From Adhaeribacter aquaticus DSM 16391 (GTDB taxonomy: Bacteria > Bacteroidota > Bacteroidia > Cytophagales > Hymenobacteraceae): DNA of 64,000 nucleotides. The position numbers were made by a program, and so were the translations under genes. Shown in pieces: positions 7,307 through 17,138 of the stretch. The DNA lies in contig NZ_KI421517.1 in the NCBI RefSeq assembly GCF_000473365.1, positions 4,130,001 to 4,194,000 of the forward strand, in the 5' to 3' direction. A model generated the notes under the pieces. The model did not search any database, was not told the origin of the DNA, and saw only the letters and a program-made list of their open reading frames with translations. The stretch's first letter is position 1; each line of letters starts with the position of its first letter.

Positions 7307-8152
7307 ATGATTATAACTTCTGAAGCAGCACCTTCTCCTGAATTAATACCTTATGTACGCTGCTATACCTACCGGGAATTTAATACCCATGGTTCCGACT
7401 TAAGAAAGCCTTGGTTTGCTGCTCACGAAATTACAATGGTTTTCTTTTTTAAAGATAAACCGGTGCATTTTATAAATCCGCAAACCGGACAGTTTTTGCA
7501 AGGTGGCTGCTTTGGTGGGGTAACAGGATTAGGCACTCAGTTTAACGGAGATATGGCTTTTAATGGCTGTTATTCCTTTTTTGAAATAGTATTCAACCCA
7601 ACTGGTTTTCATAAAATATTTAGGTTGCTCCCTCAGGAGTTTACGAATTACGTAATTAACTTGGATGATGTATTTGGCAGGGCAGTAAGAGAATTTTATG
7701 AAAAATTAGGTGAGGCATCCTCCCTTACCGAAATGGTAAACTTAACCAATACCTTTCTACAAGATTGCCTTCAAAAATCAAAACTACCCACTGCCCCGGA
7801 TAATATTACCAGGATTTCTACTATTATTCTTAAAAATGCAGGGCATGTTAATGTAGATCAACTCGCCAAGGAAGCCAACATGAGTAAAAGAAATTTTGAG
7901 CGGCATTTTTCTGAACAAGTAGGATTATCCCCTAAATTATTTTGCTGTGTTACCCGGTTTAATAAAGCTTTCAAGATAAAATTAGAAAACCCGAAAAAAA
8001 GCTGGACAGAAATAGCCAACCAATGTGGTTATTTTGACCAGATGCACCTGATAAAAGAGTTTAAAAAGTTTGCCGGTAGCAGTCCTTCCATGTGTTATAA
8101 TCTGTCACCATTGCGCGAAGAAATTTATACGGCCCGGGTGGGTACAGAATAA
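7307..8152 (+). CDS. AraC-family transcriptional regulator
   Basis: 281 residues from the ATG at 7307; a TTG at 7280 would add nine. The N-terminal 160 residues (PELIPYVRCYTYREF..., HEITMVFFFKDKPVHF) resemble the cupin-like ligand domain of Bacteroidota AraC proteins. The C-terminal part (about 175-270) has two helix-turn-helix units: VNVDQLAKEANMSKRNFERHF and WTEIANQCGYFDQMHLIKEFKK, ending FAGSSPSMCY, the conserved final helix. It probably binds DNA as an activator. The neighbouring RibD-like gene, transcribed in the same direction just upstream, is a possible target; the inducer is unknown. Confidence 0.92.
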   Translation: MIITSEAAPSPELIPYVRCYTYREFNTHGSDLRKPWFAAHEITMVFFFKDKPVHFINPQTGQFLQGGCFGGVTGLGTQFNGDMAFNGCYSFFEIVFNPTGFHKIFRLLPQEFTNYVINLDDVFGRAVREFYEKLGEASSLTEMVNLTNTFLQDCLQKSKLPTAPDNITRISTIILKNAGHVNVDQLAKEANMSKRNFERHFSEQVGLSPKLFCCVTRFNKAFKIKLENPKKSWTEIANQCGYFDQMHLIKEFKKFAGSSPSMCYNLSPLREEIYTARVGTE

Positions 8153-8837
8153 ATTGTCGTTTTTTTACTATTTTTCTAGCAGATAAAATAGGTAAATTTG
8201 AAACACTAAAGAAACTAAAAGTAGGTAACTCTAGACTGGTAAAGGAATAGGCCGATTTTAAAATATATCGAATTATTTAACCTACTTCCACCTCTCATTT
8301 GCTAATGTAACAACATTGGCTGCTCTCCTTTGCTACCTGGTATACAGGTTTATATAAATACACAATATTGACTAATTTATTTGCTTTCCTAAAGCTGCTT
8401 AGTAGTTCTGTTCAGAAGAGGGACTGTTGCTACTTGTGGGTTTATCACCGCCATTGCTAATGCTTCTTCTATACTTTTTGCTGATGTAAAAAAGCCGGAA
8501 GGGCTGGGATATTATTTAATAATATAAAACCTTATTAGCTACACTTTAAGAAGATGATAATAGGCCGAAAGAAAATCTTTACAACAAGCTTTACTAAAGG
8601 TTTCTATTGGAAATGTGAGCTGCTTCTGATTTCCTTACTCTCTTGATTTTCCTCTGATTTACCTGGTTTTTATTTAAACCGGGAGGAGGAAAAACGATGG
8701 TAAATACTATCTCGAGAAGGATAAAATCATAATCTATTCCACTAAGGTAAATGCCTAAACCTTATGTTTATTTTTGCTGCCATATAGTAGATTTTAATGT
8801 TGTTGAATCCGCTAGTTTTTATTTAAAACCCAAAACC
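8153..8837. other. Long intergenic region, no gene recognised
   Basis: About 685 bp with scattered stops in all frames. I see no convincing promoter box, repeat or RNA fold. The ATG at 8751 is in frame with the SH3 gene but would place 29 unlikely residues before the signal peptide. Confidence 0.4.
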
Positions 8838-9140
8838 ATGAAAAAAATTTTATTTACGTTTGTAGCTTTATTACTACAAGCCATAATTTGTTTTAATGCC
8901 TTTAGTGGCAATGAAATAATAGCCCAAGCCAGTTGCGAAGGGGTAAAAATGTATCGCCAACCCGGCACGTCTACTGAGGTACTCAGGAGCCTGAACAGTA
9001 CCGATAGAATGGTTGTTGTCCGCCGTTTCAATAACACCTGGACCATTGTTACTATAAACAACCAGGTAGGTTATGTTTTACATTCAGAATTAAGAAATCC
9101 TTCTGTACAAACACTAGCCCTGCATAAAAGCAAAAAATAA
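8838..9140 (+). CDS. Small secreted SH3-domain protein
   Basis: 100 residues from the ATG at 8838, chosen because MKKILFTFVALLLQAIICF gives a textbook signal peptide. The mature part (GVKMYRQPGTSTEVLRSLNSTDRMVVVRRFNNTWTIVTINNQVGYVLHSEL) is a bacterial SH3 fold, with the characteristic NxxxGYV segment. Such domains bind peptidoglycan or act as exported adaptors. It is monocistronic with a strong terminator directly after. The function is otherwise unknown. Confidence 0.82.
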   Translation: MKKILFTFVALLLQAIICFNAFSGNEIIAQASCEGVKMYRQPGTSTEVLRSLNSTDRMVVVRRFNNTWTIVTINNQVGYVLHSELRNPSVQTLALHKSKK

Positions 9141-9149
9141 TTAGTTTTC

Positions 9150-9189
9150 TTAAACAGAAAAGCATCTACCCAGATGCTTTTCTGTTTAA
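9150..9189 (+). terminator. Intrinsic terminator of the SH3 gene
   Basis: Perfect 18-bp arms (TTAAACAGAAAAGCATCT and complement) around a four-base ACCC loop. The downstream arm is T-rich (GCTTTTCTGTTTAATTT). The symmetry would also allow termination from the other side. Confidence 0.85.
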
Positions 9190-9395
9190 TTTACCTTTTG
9201 TGGTGGATGAAAAATTAGGTTAATGCAATTACCTAAAAAGGATAGATAAGATTAATTATCTAATTTTAACCAAACCAAAAACATAGAATTATAGTAGAAA
9301 AAAGTTGGAATATACTAAACTGGGAGTTTCTTCAATTATATCAGTAAGGTGCCAGTATTGGAAAGGTAATTTATTTATCCACTAATAATTATTCT

Positions 9396-11036
9396 ATGAG
9401 CAACCAACAAAATGGCCTATTTGGTTCTGGAAATGAAAAATCACAGATTATACCAGGCAATGAGCAAAACACTCCTACGCAAGGATCTGAAATTTTAACC
9501 ACCCGCCAAGGACATCCGGTTTACGACAACCAAAATGTGCGTACTGTAGGTAACCGAGGCCCGGTAACCCTTGAAAATTATCAGTTCCTGGAAAAAATGT
9601 CACACTTTGATCGGGAACGGGTGCCGGAAAGGGTAGTACATGCCAGAGGAGCTGGCGCTCATGGGTATTTTGAGGCTTATGGCACCCTCAATGGCCAATC
9701 GGTTTCTAAATACACTCGGGCTAAGGTTTTTCAGGAAGGCAAAAAAACGCCTTTATTTGTTCGGTTTTCTACCGTAATTCATGGTGGACACTCTCCGGAA
9801 ACTTTACGCGATCCCAGAGGTTTTGCGGTTAAAATGTATACTGAGGATGGAAATTGGGATTTGGTGGGTAATAACCTTAAAATATTTTTTATCCGGGATG
9901 CCATGAAATTTCCGGATTTGGTTCATGCCTTTAAACCAGATCCGGTAACTAATATTCAGGACGGGGAACGTATTTTTGATTTTATAAGCAATACCCCCGA
10001 AGCCATGCACATGATTACTTTTCTGTTTTCACCATGGGGTATTCCGGCTAATTACCGCCAAATGCAAGGTTCAGGTGTAAATACCTACAAATGGGTGAAT
10101 GAAGCCGGTGAAGCTGTGCTGGTTAAATACCACTGGGAGCCATTACAAGGAATCCGGAATTTAACCCAGACCCAAGCCGAAGAAATTCAAGCCAAAAATT
10201 TTAATCACGCCACCCAGGATTTATATGAAGCTATTGAAAAAGGTGAATATCCGCAGTGGGAGCTTAATGTGCAGATAATGGAAGACGGTGAACATCCGGA
10301 ACTGGATTTTGATCCGCTGGATGACACAAAGCTGTGGCCAAAAGAACAATTCCCGTGGTATCCGGTAGGTAAAATGACCCTGGACCGCAATCCGGTTAAT
10401 TATTTTGCGGAAGTAGAGCAATCAGCCTTTGGTACCGGCGTACTGGTAGATGGATTAGACTTCTCAGATGATAAGATGTTGCAGGGCCGAACTTTTTCTT
10501 ATTCAGACACCCAACGTTATCGGGTAGGAACTAATTATTTACAACTACCAATTAATGCCCCCAGAAAAGCAGTGGCAACAAACCAACGCGACGGCCAAAT
10601 GGCTTATCGTCAGGACATTGTAAAAGGATTAAACCCGCACGTTAATTATGAGCCGTCTACTTTAGGTGGATTAAAAGAAGCTCCACGGGCCGGGGCAGAG
10701 CATACTCCTATGTATCATGCCATGCTGGTTCGGGAAAAAATTAGCCGCCAGAACAATTTTAATCAGGCCGGCGAAACCTACCGAAACTTTGAAGATTGGG
10801 AACGGGATGACTTGATTAATAACCTCGTAAATACCTTGGCTCCGGTTCAGAAGCATATTCAGGAGAAAATGGTAGAACTGTTTACCCAATGCGACGAGGA
10901 CTATGGCCGGAGAGTGGCAGAAGGATTACAAAAAGCCGCATCCATGAATATTGATAAAGGCCCTATTGGATCTACTCAATCTCATCAAGCCGTAGAACAA
11001 GCCCAGAATGTTTCTACTGAATCTAAACCTTATTAA
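9396..11036 (+). CDS. katA: Monofunctional haem catalase
   Basis: 546 residues, cytoplasmic. Catalytic His82 lies in [15 protein letters not shown], Asn159 in [24 protein letters not shown], and the proximal haem ligand Tyr369 in [17 protein letters not shown]. The enzyme dismutates hydrogen peroxide. Size and motifs fit the clade 1/3 small-subunit type with a short C-terminal extension rich in Gln and Ser. An ankyrin-repeat gene follows on the same strand after a hairpin, a pairing also known for catalases in other bacteria, where the ankyrin partner supports catalase activity. No OxyR or Fur-like regulator is adjacent. Confidence 0.97.
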   Translation: MSNQQNGLFGSGNEKSQIIPGNEQNTPTQGSEILTTRQGHPVYDNQNVRTVGNRGPVTLENYQFLEKMSHFDRERVPERVVHARGAGAHGYFEAYGTLNGQSVSKYTRAKVFQEGKKTPLFVRFSTVIHGGHSPETLRDPRGFAVKMYTEDGNWDLVGNNLKIFFIRDAMKFPDLVHAFKPDPVTNIQDGERIFDFISNTPEAMHMITFLFSPWGIPANYRQMQGSGVNTYKWVNEAGEAVLVKYHWEPLQGIRNLTQTQAEEIQAKNFNHATQDLYEAIEKGEYPQWELNVQIMEDGEHPELDFDPLDDTKLWPKEQFPWYPVGKMTLDRNPVNYFAEVEQSAFGTGVLVDGLDFSDDKMLQGRTFSYSDTQRYRVGTNYLQLPINAPRKAVATNQRDGQMAYRQDIVKGLNPHVNYEPSTLGGLKEAPRAGAEHTPMYHAMLVREKISRQNNFNQAGETYRNFEDWERDDLINNLVNTLAPVQKHIQEKMVELFTQCDEDYGRRVAEGLQKAASMNIDKGPIGSTQSHQAVEQAQNVSTESKPY

Positions 11037-11047
11037 TTTCAAATAAC

Positions 11048-11091
11048 AAAATAAACCGTTTCCGGCTTAAGGTTGGAAGCGGTTTTATTTT
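11048..11091 (+). terminator. Hairpin between katA and the ankyrin gene
   Basis: AAAATAAACCGTTTCC pairs with GGAAGCGGTTTTATTTT through one wobble and one bulge, with an 11-base loop and a T-rich end. It probably ends most katA transcripts and lets partial read-through reach the ankyrin gene 30 bp later. Confidence 0.75.
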
Positions 11092-11120
11092 GTATAAACT
11101 CAGGTAAAAACCAATTACAA

Positions 11121-11591
11121 ATGGAAAACATTATTACAATACTTTTCAATGCTGCCCGGCAGGGAGATATTCCCACTCTTAAAAATGCTATAGCTCAAAT
11201 ATCCGATGTTAACATTCACGACGACAGGGGCTATACCCCTTTAATAATTGCCTGTTATAATGGACAGTTAGAAGCCGCTAAAGTATTAATTGAAGCTAAT
11301 GCCGATGTTAATGCCCAGGATTTTGGAGGCAACACGGCTTTGATGGGAGTTTGTTTTAAAGGATACCAGGATATTGCCGAACTACTTATTACCAATGGAG
11401 CAGACTTAAACTTGCAGCACGGTAATGGCGGAACAGCCTTGATGTTTGCCACTATGTTTGGCCGAAATAATTTAATTGAAACAGTTTTAAAATACGGCGC
11501 CGATAAAGAAATCAGAGAACAACGCGGACTCACCGCACTGGACTTAGCGGTTCAGCAAGGAAATGTAGAAGCGGTAGTGTTATTGCAATAA
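11121..11591 (+). CDS. Ankyrin-repeat protein downstream of catalase
   Basis: 156 residues from the ATG at 11121 (an earlier ATG at 11073 would start inside the terminator). It consists of about four ankyrin repeats, each with the pattern GxTPLxxA...GxxExxxxLIxxGADxNxQ: RGYTPLIIACYNGQLEAAKVLIEANADVN, GNTALMGVCFKGYQDIAELLITNGADLN, GTALMFATMFGRNNLIETVLKYGADKE and a final RGLTALDLAVQQGN. Ankyrin repeats mediate protein binding. No signal peptide, so it acts in the cytoplasm. Its place after katA suggests a catalase-accessory role, which is inference. Confidence 0.88.
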   Translation: MENIITILFNAARQGDIPTLKNAIAQISDVNIHDDRGYTPLIIACYNGQLEAAKVLIEANADVNAQDFGGNTALMGVCFKGYQDIAELLITNGADLNLQHGNGGTALMFATMFGRNNLIETVLKYGADKEIREQRGLTALDLAVQQGNVEAVVLLQ

Positions 11592-11612
11592 ACAACGAAT
11601 AAAAAAATTCAG

Positions 11613-11641
11613 AAGCTTTCCCTAATAGGAAAGCTTTTTTT
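11613..11641 (+). terminator. Intrinsic terminator after the ankyrin gene
   Basis: AAGCTTTCC, a short loop, GGAAAGCTT and a run of seven Ts, 22 bp after the stop codon. Confidence 0.85.
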
Positions 11642-11730
11642 ATGAAGGCAATCTTTACCTAAAGTAAATAACTTGTAGTTGCCTGACCGGATAATAAAAT
11701 TATACTATTAAACTTCCCGGAAATAAAGTT

Positions 11731-11738
11731 TACTTTTG
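11731..11738 (+). promoter_or_regulatory. Promoter -7 box for the ABC ATPase gene
   Basis: TACTTTTG exactly matches TAnnTTTG, 53 bp before the start codon at 11791. A -33 TTTG at the right spacing is not obvious. Confidence 0.45.
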
Positions 11739-11790
11739 TTTTCAAGAAGAATTGTTTGCATGAATATCATAAAGAAAACTTTCTGATTTG

Positions 11791-12774
11791 ATGGATTTAT
11801 TGGAAGTAGCCGGCTTATCTATTGAGGAAGAAGGAAAATTTGTTTTAAAAAATATAAACTTTACCCAACAGGCTTTTCAGAAAGTGGCCATTGCCGGGGA
11901 AACCGGTTCCGGAAAAAGCACTTTATTAAAAACCATTGCAGGTCTTATCCAGCCTGATGCGGGATTAATAAAATTCGCTGGAAAAAAAGTAAAAGGCCCG
12001 CAGGATCAGTTAATACCTGGCCATCCGGGCGTTGCTTATTTGTCGCAACAATTTGAACTGCCCAAGTTCTTAAGGGTTGAACAGGCATTGCGGTATGCAA
12101 ATACCCTACCCGGGGAGGAAGCTGAAATGCTTTATAGCGTTTGCCGCATAAATCATTTACTAAAACGCCGCACCGATCATTTATCAGGGGGAGAAACCCA
12201 ACGCATAGCTTTAGCCCGGTTGTTGCTTACTGCACCAAAGCTTTTAATGCTGGATGAGCCATTTTCTAATCTGGACATGACGCACAAGCAAATTTTAAAA
12301 TCAGTCATCCGTGATATAACCGAAGAACTAGAAATTTCCCTTATTTTAATTTCGCATGACCCGTTGGATTCGCTTTCTTGGGCCGACCAAATAATGGTAA
12401 TGCACGACGGGCAGATTATTCAAAAAGGAACACCTAAGGAAATTTATCAGCAACCAGCTACCACCTATATAGCCGGCCTGTTTGGTAATTACAACCTGCT
12501 TACCCCAGAGCAATCTAAAATAATAACCCAATTTCTGAATGTAGAGGAAAGCTATAAAAACATGGTGATCCGCCCCGAAGACTTGAAGTTTGCTACTGGA
12601 ACAGAACCAGGAATACCGGGAAAAGTAACCCAGGTAAACTACTATGGTAGCTTTTACGAAATTGAAATTACCCTAAATGGCACCTGTATCTTGGCCCGAA
12701 CCAATCAGAATTATTTTAAAGTGAATGATTCCGTTAATATAACACTCGCTAAAGAAGCCGTTTGGTATGTTTGA
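11791..12774 (+). CDS. Orphan ABC transporter ATP-binding protein with TOBE-like tail
   Basis: 327 residues from the ATG at 11791 (TTG at 11788 possible). Walker A is GETGSGKST (about 36-44), the signature LSGGETQRIALARLL (about 130-145), Walker B LLMLDEP, the D-loop SNLD and the switch His in LISHDPLD. After residue 240 a smaller domain (MVIRPEDLKF, GKVTQVNYYGSFYEIEI) resembles the TOBE domain of PotA/FbpC/CysA-type importers. No permease or binding-protein gene is beside it, so the transported substrate is unknown; the partner genes may lie elsewhere. It is followed closely by the HipA-like gene, which has no obvious link. Confidence 0.88.
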   Translation: MDLLEVAGLSIEEEGKFVLKNINFTQQAFQKVAIAGETGSGKSTLLKTIAGLIQPDAGLIKFAGKKVKGPQDQLIPGHPGVAYLSQQFELPKFLRVEQALRYANTLPGEEAEMLYSVCRINHLLKRRTDHLSGGETQRIALARLLLTAPKLLMLDEPFSNLDMTHKQILKSVIRDITEELEISLILISHDPLDSLSWADQIMVMHDGQIIQKGTPKEIYQQPATTYIAGLFGNYNLLTPEQSKIITQFLNVEESYKNMVIRPEDLKFATGTEPGIPGKVTQVNYYGSFYEIEITLNGTCILARTNQNYFKVNDSVNITLAKEAVWYV

Positions 12775-12847
12775 CGGTCAAAAAATTGCTTCCATAAATA
12801 TTTTAAACCTTTTTCGTATAGCTGTAAAAATTTAAAAGCAAAGGTCT

Positions 12848-13651
12848 ATGATTAATTATAACCCACCCGAACTCCGGACGGTGGAAGTAATCCGATACGT
12901 AACGCCATTGCGCGAAGGCGGTTCGCTACCGGCTATTGTGGAAGCCGACGACCATTTCTTGTATGTAATTAAATTTAGAGGTGCCGGACAAGGCGTAAAA
13001 GCACTTATTGCCGAACTAATTGCAGGAGAATTAGCTCGATTATTAGGTTTTAAGATGCCGGAGATTGTTTTTGCCGAACTAAATGAAGCCTTTGGCAGAA
13101 CAGAAGGGGATGAGGAAATTCAGGACTTATTGCGAGCCAGTGAAGGATTAAATTTAGGATTGCATTATCTTTCCGGGGCCATTACATATGATGCTCTTGT
13201 TAATTCTGTAGATGCTAAACTGGCTTCTAAAATTGTCTGGCTCGATTGCCTCATTACCAATGTAGATAGAACGGCCCGCAATACCAATATGCTCATGTGG
13301 CACAAGGAACTGTGGCTGATTGACCATGGAGCCGCATTTTATTTTCATCATAACTGGCAAAATTGGGAAGAACAGGCTAAACGGCCATTCCCGCAAATAA
13401 AAGATCACGTGTTATTACCCCGAGCCACCGAATTAGATATAATTAATACAAAATTTAAGGAAATCCTTACTCCCGACAAAATACAGGCTGTTGTAAGTTT
13501 AATTCCGGATGAATGGCTTTTAACCGCAGATTCGCCTTTTGCCACGGCAGAAGAATACCGGCAAGTGTATGCCCGGTTTTTAGAAATACGCATAGCTAAT
13601 GCTGAAACCTTTGTTAATGAAGCACAACATGCCAGAAAAGCAATTGTTTGA
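12848..13651 (+). CDS. HipA-like kinase-fold protein
   Basis: 267 residues. The sequence follows the HipA/PI3-4-kinase-like pattern: a nucleotide-contact lysine in FLYVIKFRGAGQGVKALIAELIAGELARLLG (residues about 37-67), the catalytic loop CLITNVDRTARNTNMLMW (Asp140, Asn145), and the metal-binding ELWLIDHGAAFYFHH (Asp159). It lacks the N-terminal HipA subdomain of E. coli HipA and is shorter (267 against 440). It overlaps the next gene by 23 bp. HipA-like plus DUF3037 pairs recur in bacterial genomes without a settled function; toxin-antitoxin or a regulatory kinase are possible. Kinase activity and substrate are inference. Confidence 0.82.
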   Translation: MINYNPPELRTVEVIRYVTPLREGGSLPAIVEADDHFLYVIKFRGAGQGVKALIAELIAGELARLLGFKMPEIVFAELNEAFGRTEGDEEIQDLLRASEGLNLGLHYLSGAITYDALVNSVDAKLASKIVWLDCLITNVDRTARNTNMLMWHKELWLIDHGAAFYFHHNWQNWEEQAKRPFPQIKDHVLLPRATELDIINTKFKEILTPDKIQAVVSLIPDEWLLTADSPFATAEEYRQVYARFLEIRIANAETFVNEAQHARKAIV

Positions 13652-14012
13652 GTATGCCGTAATCCGCGTGGTTCCGTGTGTAGAACGCGAGGAGTTTTTA
13701 AATGTGGGGGTAATACTTTACTGTGCCTCTCAGGGATTTTTGCAAACCGCTTGCCACCTGAATGAAGACCGGTTAAAGGCCTTCTCTTCTAAACTAGACA
13801 TGGAAGAACTACAGGAACGACTGCAAGCCTTTAATCGCATTTGTGCCGGACGACAGGAAGGAGGTGTGATAGGCCAATTACCCATAGCTTCACGGTTTAG
13901 GTGGTTAACCTCTGCCAGAAGCACAGTAGTGCAAACCTCTGCCGTGCACCCGGGTTTATGCAGTGATGCCAAAGCAACCTTAGACCGGTTGTTTAAGCAG
14001 TTAGTTTATTGA
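13629..14012 (+). CDS. DUF3037 family protein paired with the HipA-like kinase
   Basis: 127 residues from the ATG at 13629, chosen because the conserved block FEYAVIRVVPCVEREEFLNVGVILYC then begins a few residues in; an ATG at 13599 would lengthen the overlap. The family is small and uncharacterised. A second block, GGVIGQLPIASRFRWLTSARSTVVQTSAVHPG, contains the conserved Trp-Leu-Thr and Ser-x-x-His-x-Gly features. The start lies inside the end of the HipA-like gene, so the two are translationally coupled and probably work together. No signal peptide or membrane segment. Confidence 0.85.
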   Translation: MPEKQLFEYAVIRVVPCVEREEFLNVGVILYCASQGFLQTACHLNEDRLKAFSSKLDMEELQERLQAFNRICAGRQEGGVIGQLPIASRFRWLTSARSTVVQTSAVHPGLCSDAKATLDRLFKQLVY

Positions 14013-14153
14013 TACTTTTAAATGTTTTTACTATATAACCTAATAAACTACTCGCTTAGCAGGCCATAAATAACTTCAACTGCCAGTGGAATAATATACA
14101 GTTCATTTAGTCCAAAAGATAAGCTACATTTTACTGCTCGTAAAATAATTTAG

Positions 14154-14161
14154 TATGTTTG
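14154..14161 (+). promoter_or_regulatory. Promoter -7 box for the small lipoprotein gene
   Basis: TATGTTTG matches TAnnTTTG, 47 bp upstream of the ATG at 14208. An upstream box is not clear. Confidence 0.45.
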
Positions 14162-14207
14162 GGCGTTAAAAGAAATTTAACCAGTACTTTACTGTAAGAA
14201 TAAAAAA

Positions 14208-14462
14208 ATGGAGCCTTATAGGGGTATGTTAAAACACTATTTTCTTTTTTGCTTTCTGATAATAATAAGTTTCACATCCTGTAAACCAGCTTGCCCAATT
14301 TTTTCCTGCCATACCAGAAAGGTACATATTCACGGAGGAAAAGAATTCCGGGGTCAGCCAATCTGGAAAAAACAAAACCCACACATTGGTGAGAAAATGC
14401 CAAAAAAAATGCCTCAGGATAACCAGGCTACCCAGCAAAAAGAGCTCCGGAAGAAGAAATAA
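14208..14462 (+). CDS. Small lipoprotein of unknown function
   Basis: 84 residues. The start at 14208 is preceded by an A-run typical of Bacteroidota starts; ATG at 14226 also works. A hydrophobic stretch HYFLFCFLIIISFTSC ends in a lipobox with Cys25 as the lipidation site. The mature part has three further cysteines (CPIFSC) and a basic, His-rich segment HTRKVHIHGGKEFRGQPIWKKQNP, then a Lys/Gln-rich tail. I do not recognise a domain. It probably sits on the outer membrane's periplasmic face. It precedes gyrA by 78 bp. Confidence 0.7.
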   Translation: MEPYRGMLKHYFLFCFLIIISFTSCKPACPIFSCHTRKVHIHGGKEFRGQPIWKKQNPHIGEKMPKKMPQDNQATQQKELRKKK

Positions 14463-14540
14463 TACTAGGGGAAAAGGTGAAAATTGCGTAACTTGCGGCT
14501 TTATAGCGAATAAACAATATATAGTTTTTACAGACCAAGT

Positions 14541-17093
14541 ATGGCTGAAGGCGAAAAAATAATTCCCATAAATATTGAAGATGAAATGCGTGGCGCGTAC
14601 ATCGATTATTCGATGTCCGTTATCGTTTCGAGAGCTTTACCGGACGTACGTGACGGTTTAAAGCCTGTGCACCGCCGGGTACTTTATGGTATGTCGGAGT
14701 TGGGTGTTTCCTATAACAAAGCGTACAAGAAATCAGCAAGAATTGTAGGGGAGGTATTAGGGAAATATCACCCGCACGGTGATGCCTCTGTGTATGACAC
14801 CATGGTACGGATGGCTCAGGATTGGTCATTGCGTTATCCATTAGTAGACGGGCAGGGGAACTTTGGTTCAATTGATGGCGACTCCCCAGCTGCTATGCGT
14901 TATACCGAAGCCCGGTTAAAGCGTATTGCGGATGAACTACTTGCTGACTTAGAAAAAAACACCGTTAATTTTGTTCCTAACTTTGATGACTCTCTAAGCG
15001 AGCCAAGTGTATTACCAGCCAAAATACCTAATTTATTAGTAAATGGTACTTCGGGTATTGCAGTAGGTATGGCCACCAATATGGCTCCGCATAACTTAAC
15101 TGAAGTAATAAACGGCATTATTGCCTACATTGATAATAATGAAATTACCATAGCTGAATTAATGGAGTTTATTACTGCTCCGGATTTCCCGACTGGTGGT
15201 ACCATTTATGGATATGAGGGGGTAAGATCGGCTTACGAAACAGGCCGGGGTCGGGTAATTGTTCGGGCAAAAGCAACCTTTGAGGTTACCCCATCTGGTA
15301 AAGAACAAATTATTGTTACGGAGATTCCTTATATGGTAAACAAAGCAGCAATGATTGAAAAAACGGCTGCTTTAATTAATGAAAAGAAAATAGAAGGAAT
15401 TTCAGATTTGCGCGATGAATCGGACCGGGATGGTTTGCGCATTGTGTATGATCTGAAACGTGATGCCATGCCAAACGTGGTATTGAACAATCTTTATAAA
15501 TACACACAATTACAATCTTCTTTCGGGGTAAATAATGTGGCGCTGGTACATGGCCGGCCAGAAACACTTAACCTGAAGGATTTGATTATGCATTTCGTAA
15601 ATCACCGGCACGAAGTAATCGTTCGCCGTACTGAATACGAATTAGAAGAAGCTAAGAAAAGAGCTCATATATTAGAAGGATTATTAATTGCTTTAGATAA
15701 CCTGGACGAAGTTATCAACTTAATCCGTTCTTCCCGGGATCCGGAAATAGCCCGTGCCGGTTTAATTGAGCGCTTTAATTTATCTGATATTCAGGCGCGA
15801 GCAATTCTGGATATGCGTCTGCAGCGTTTAACAGGTCTGGAGCGGGATAAAATTATAAAAGAATACGAAGAAATTCAAGCGTTGATTTCCCGATTACAAG
15901 CCATATTAGCCAGCGAAGAACTTCGGATGCAAATTATTAAAGATGAGCTGAACGAGGTAAGAAGCCGCTATGGCGATGAGCGCCGTACTGACATAGAAAT
16001 GTCAGCCAGTGATTTCTCTATGGAAGATATGATTCCGGATGAGACCATGGTTATTACCATTTCGCACGAAGGGTACATAAAGCGGACAGCTTTAACGGAA
16101 TATCGCAGCCAAGGCAGGGGTGGAGTTGGCTCCCGTGGGGCTTCAGCAGGCAAACAGGAAGATTTTACCGAGCATTTATTTATTGCCAATACCCACAACT
16201 ACATGTTGTTCTTTACAGAACTGGGTCGGGTATTTTGGCTCAAGGTTTATGAAATTCCGGAAGGAGGCAAAACAGCCAAAGGAAGAGCTATCCAAAACCT
16301 GATTCAAATAGAAAAAGAAGATAAAGTTCGGGCGGTTATTAATGTCCAGGACCTGAAAAATCCGGATTATGTGCTGAACAATTACCTGATATTCTGTACT
16401 GAAAAAGGTATCATTAAGAAAACTCCTTTAGAAGCTTATTCACGTCCGCGTTTAAATGGTATTAATGCTATTACCATTAATGAAGGGGATCGTTTATTAG
16501 ATGTACAGTTAACCAATGGTTCTAACGATATTGTTTTAGCCTTGAAATCTGGCCGGGCGGTGCGGTTTAATGAAGAAAAAGTTCGGTCTATGGGACGGAA
16601 TGCAGCGGGTGTACGCGGCGTTACCCTGGCAGATGAAGAAGACAAGGTAGTGGGCATGGTTTGTCTGCATGATGAAAATATGAACCTGCTGGTGGTATCG
16701 GAAAAAGGATTTGGCAAGAAATCTGCTATAGAAGAATACCGTATAACTAACCGGGGTGGTAAAGGTGTTAAAACTTTAAATATCACGGAAAAAACCGGTC
16801 ATTTAGTTGCTATTCATGGAGTAGTAGATACCGATGATTTAATGATTATTAATAAATCTGGTATTACCATTCGCCTACGGGTAGCAGATTTAAGGGTAAT
16901 TGGTCGGGCAACGCAAGGTGTTCGGTTAATTAAACTAAACGATGGGGATGAAATTTCTTCGGTGGCAAAAATTGAAAATGAAGAAAAAGCCGATGAGATT
17001 GCGGAAGAAATAGTATTGGTTCAGTCAGAACTACCCGCTGATGAATCCCTTAATCCGGACTTAACCGATCCGGATTTGATAAATGAAAATTAA
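14541..17093 (+). CDS. gyrA: DNA gyrase subunit A
   Basis: 850 residues. The breakage-reunion domain starts [42 protein letters not shown]; catalytic Tyr121 is in [10 protein letters not shown]. The C-terminal beta-pinwheel follows from about residue 520, with the GyrA box [10 protein letters not shown] that distinguishes gyrase from topoisomerase IV. The tail is acidic. In the quinolone-resistance region, [10 protein letters not shown] has Ala82 where E. coli has Ser83, while the following acidic position (Asp86, E. coli Asp87) is kept. It is followed 45 bp later by a TPR gene on the same strand. Confidence 0.98.
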   Translation: MAEGEKIIPINIEDEMRGAYIDYSMSVIVSRALPDVRDGLKPVHRRVLYGMSELGVSYNKAYKKSARIVGEVLGKYHPHGDASVYDTMVRMAQDWSLRYPLVDGQGNFGSIDGDSPAAMRYTEARLKRIADELLADLEKNTVNFVPNFDDSLSEPSVLPAKIPNLLVNGTSGIAVGMATNMAPHNLTEVINGIIAYIDNNEITIAELMEFITAPDFPTGGTIYGYEGVRSAYETGRGRVIVRAKATFEVTPSGKEQIIVTEIPYMVNKAAMIEKTAALINEKKIEGISDLRDESDRDGLRIVYDLKRDAMPNVVLNNLYKYTQLQSSFGVNNVALVHGRPETLNLKDLIMHFVNHRHEVIVRRTEYELEEAKKRAHILEGLLIALDNLDEVINLIRSSRDPEIARAGLIERFNLSDIQARAILDMRLQRLTGLERDKIIKEYEEIQALISRLQAILASEELRMQIIKDELNEVRSRYGDERRTDIEMSASDFSMEDMIPDETMVITISHEGYIKRTALTEYRSQGRGGVGSRGASAGKQEDFTEHLFIANTHNYMLFFTELGRVFWLKVYEIPEGGKTAKGRAIQNLIQIEKEDKVRAVINVQDLKNPDYVLNNYLIFCTEKGIIKKTPLEAYSRPRLNGINAITINEGDRLLDVQLTNGSNDIVLALKSGRAVRFNEEKVRSMGRNAAGVRGVTLADEEDKVVGMVCLHDENMNLLVVSEKGFGKKSAIEEYRITNRGGKGVKTLNITEKTGHLVAIHGVVDTDDLMIINKSGITIRLRVADLRVIGRATQGVRLIKLNDGDEISSVAKIENEEKADEIAEEIVLVQSELPADESLNPDLTDPDLINEN

Positions 17094-17138
17094 TTCTTTT
17101 TACTTTTAACTTAAAATCCAAACAAACAAAAACTGTTT

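Noticed and set aside
8751-8837. Upstream ATG extending the small SH3 protein by 29 residues
   Set aside because: It would bury the obvious signal peptide starting MKKILFTF in the middle of the protein.
10205-10421. Minus-strand frames within katA
   Set aside because: Antisense to highly conserved catalase coding sequence with no signal or promoter.
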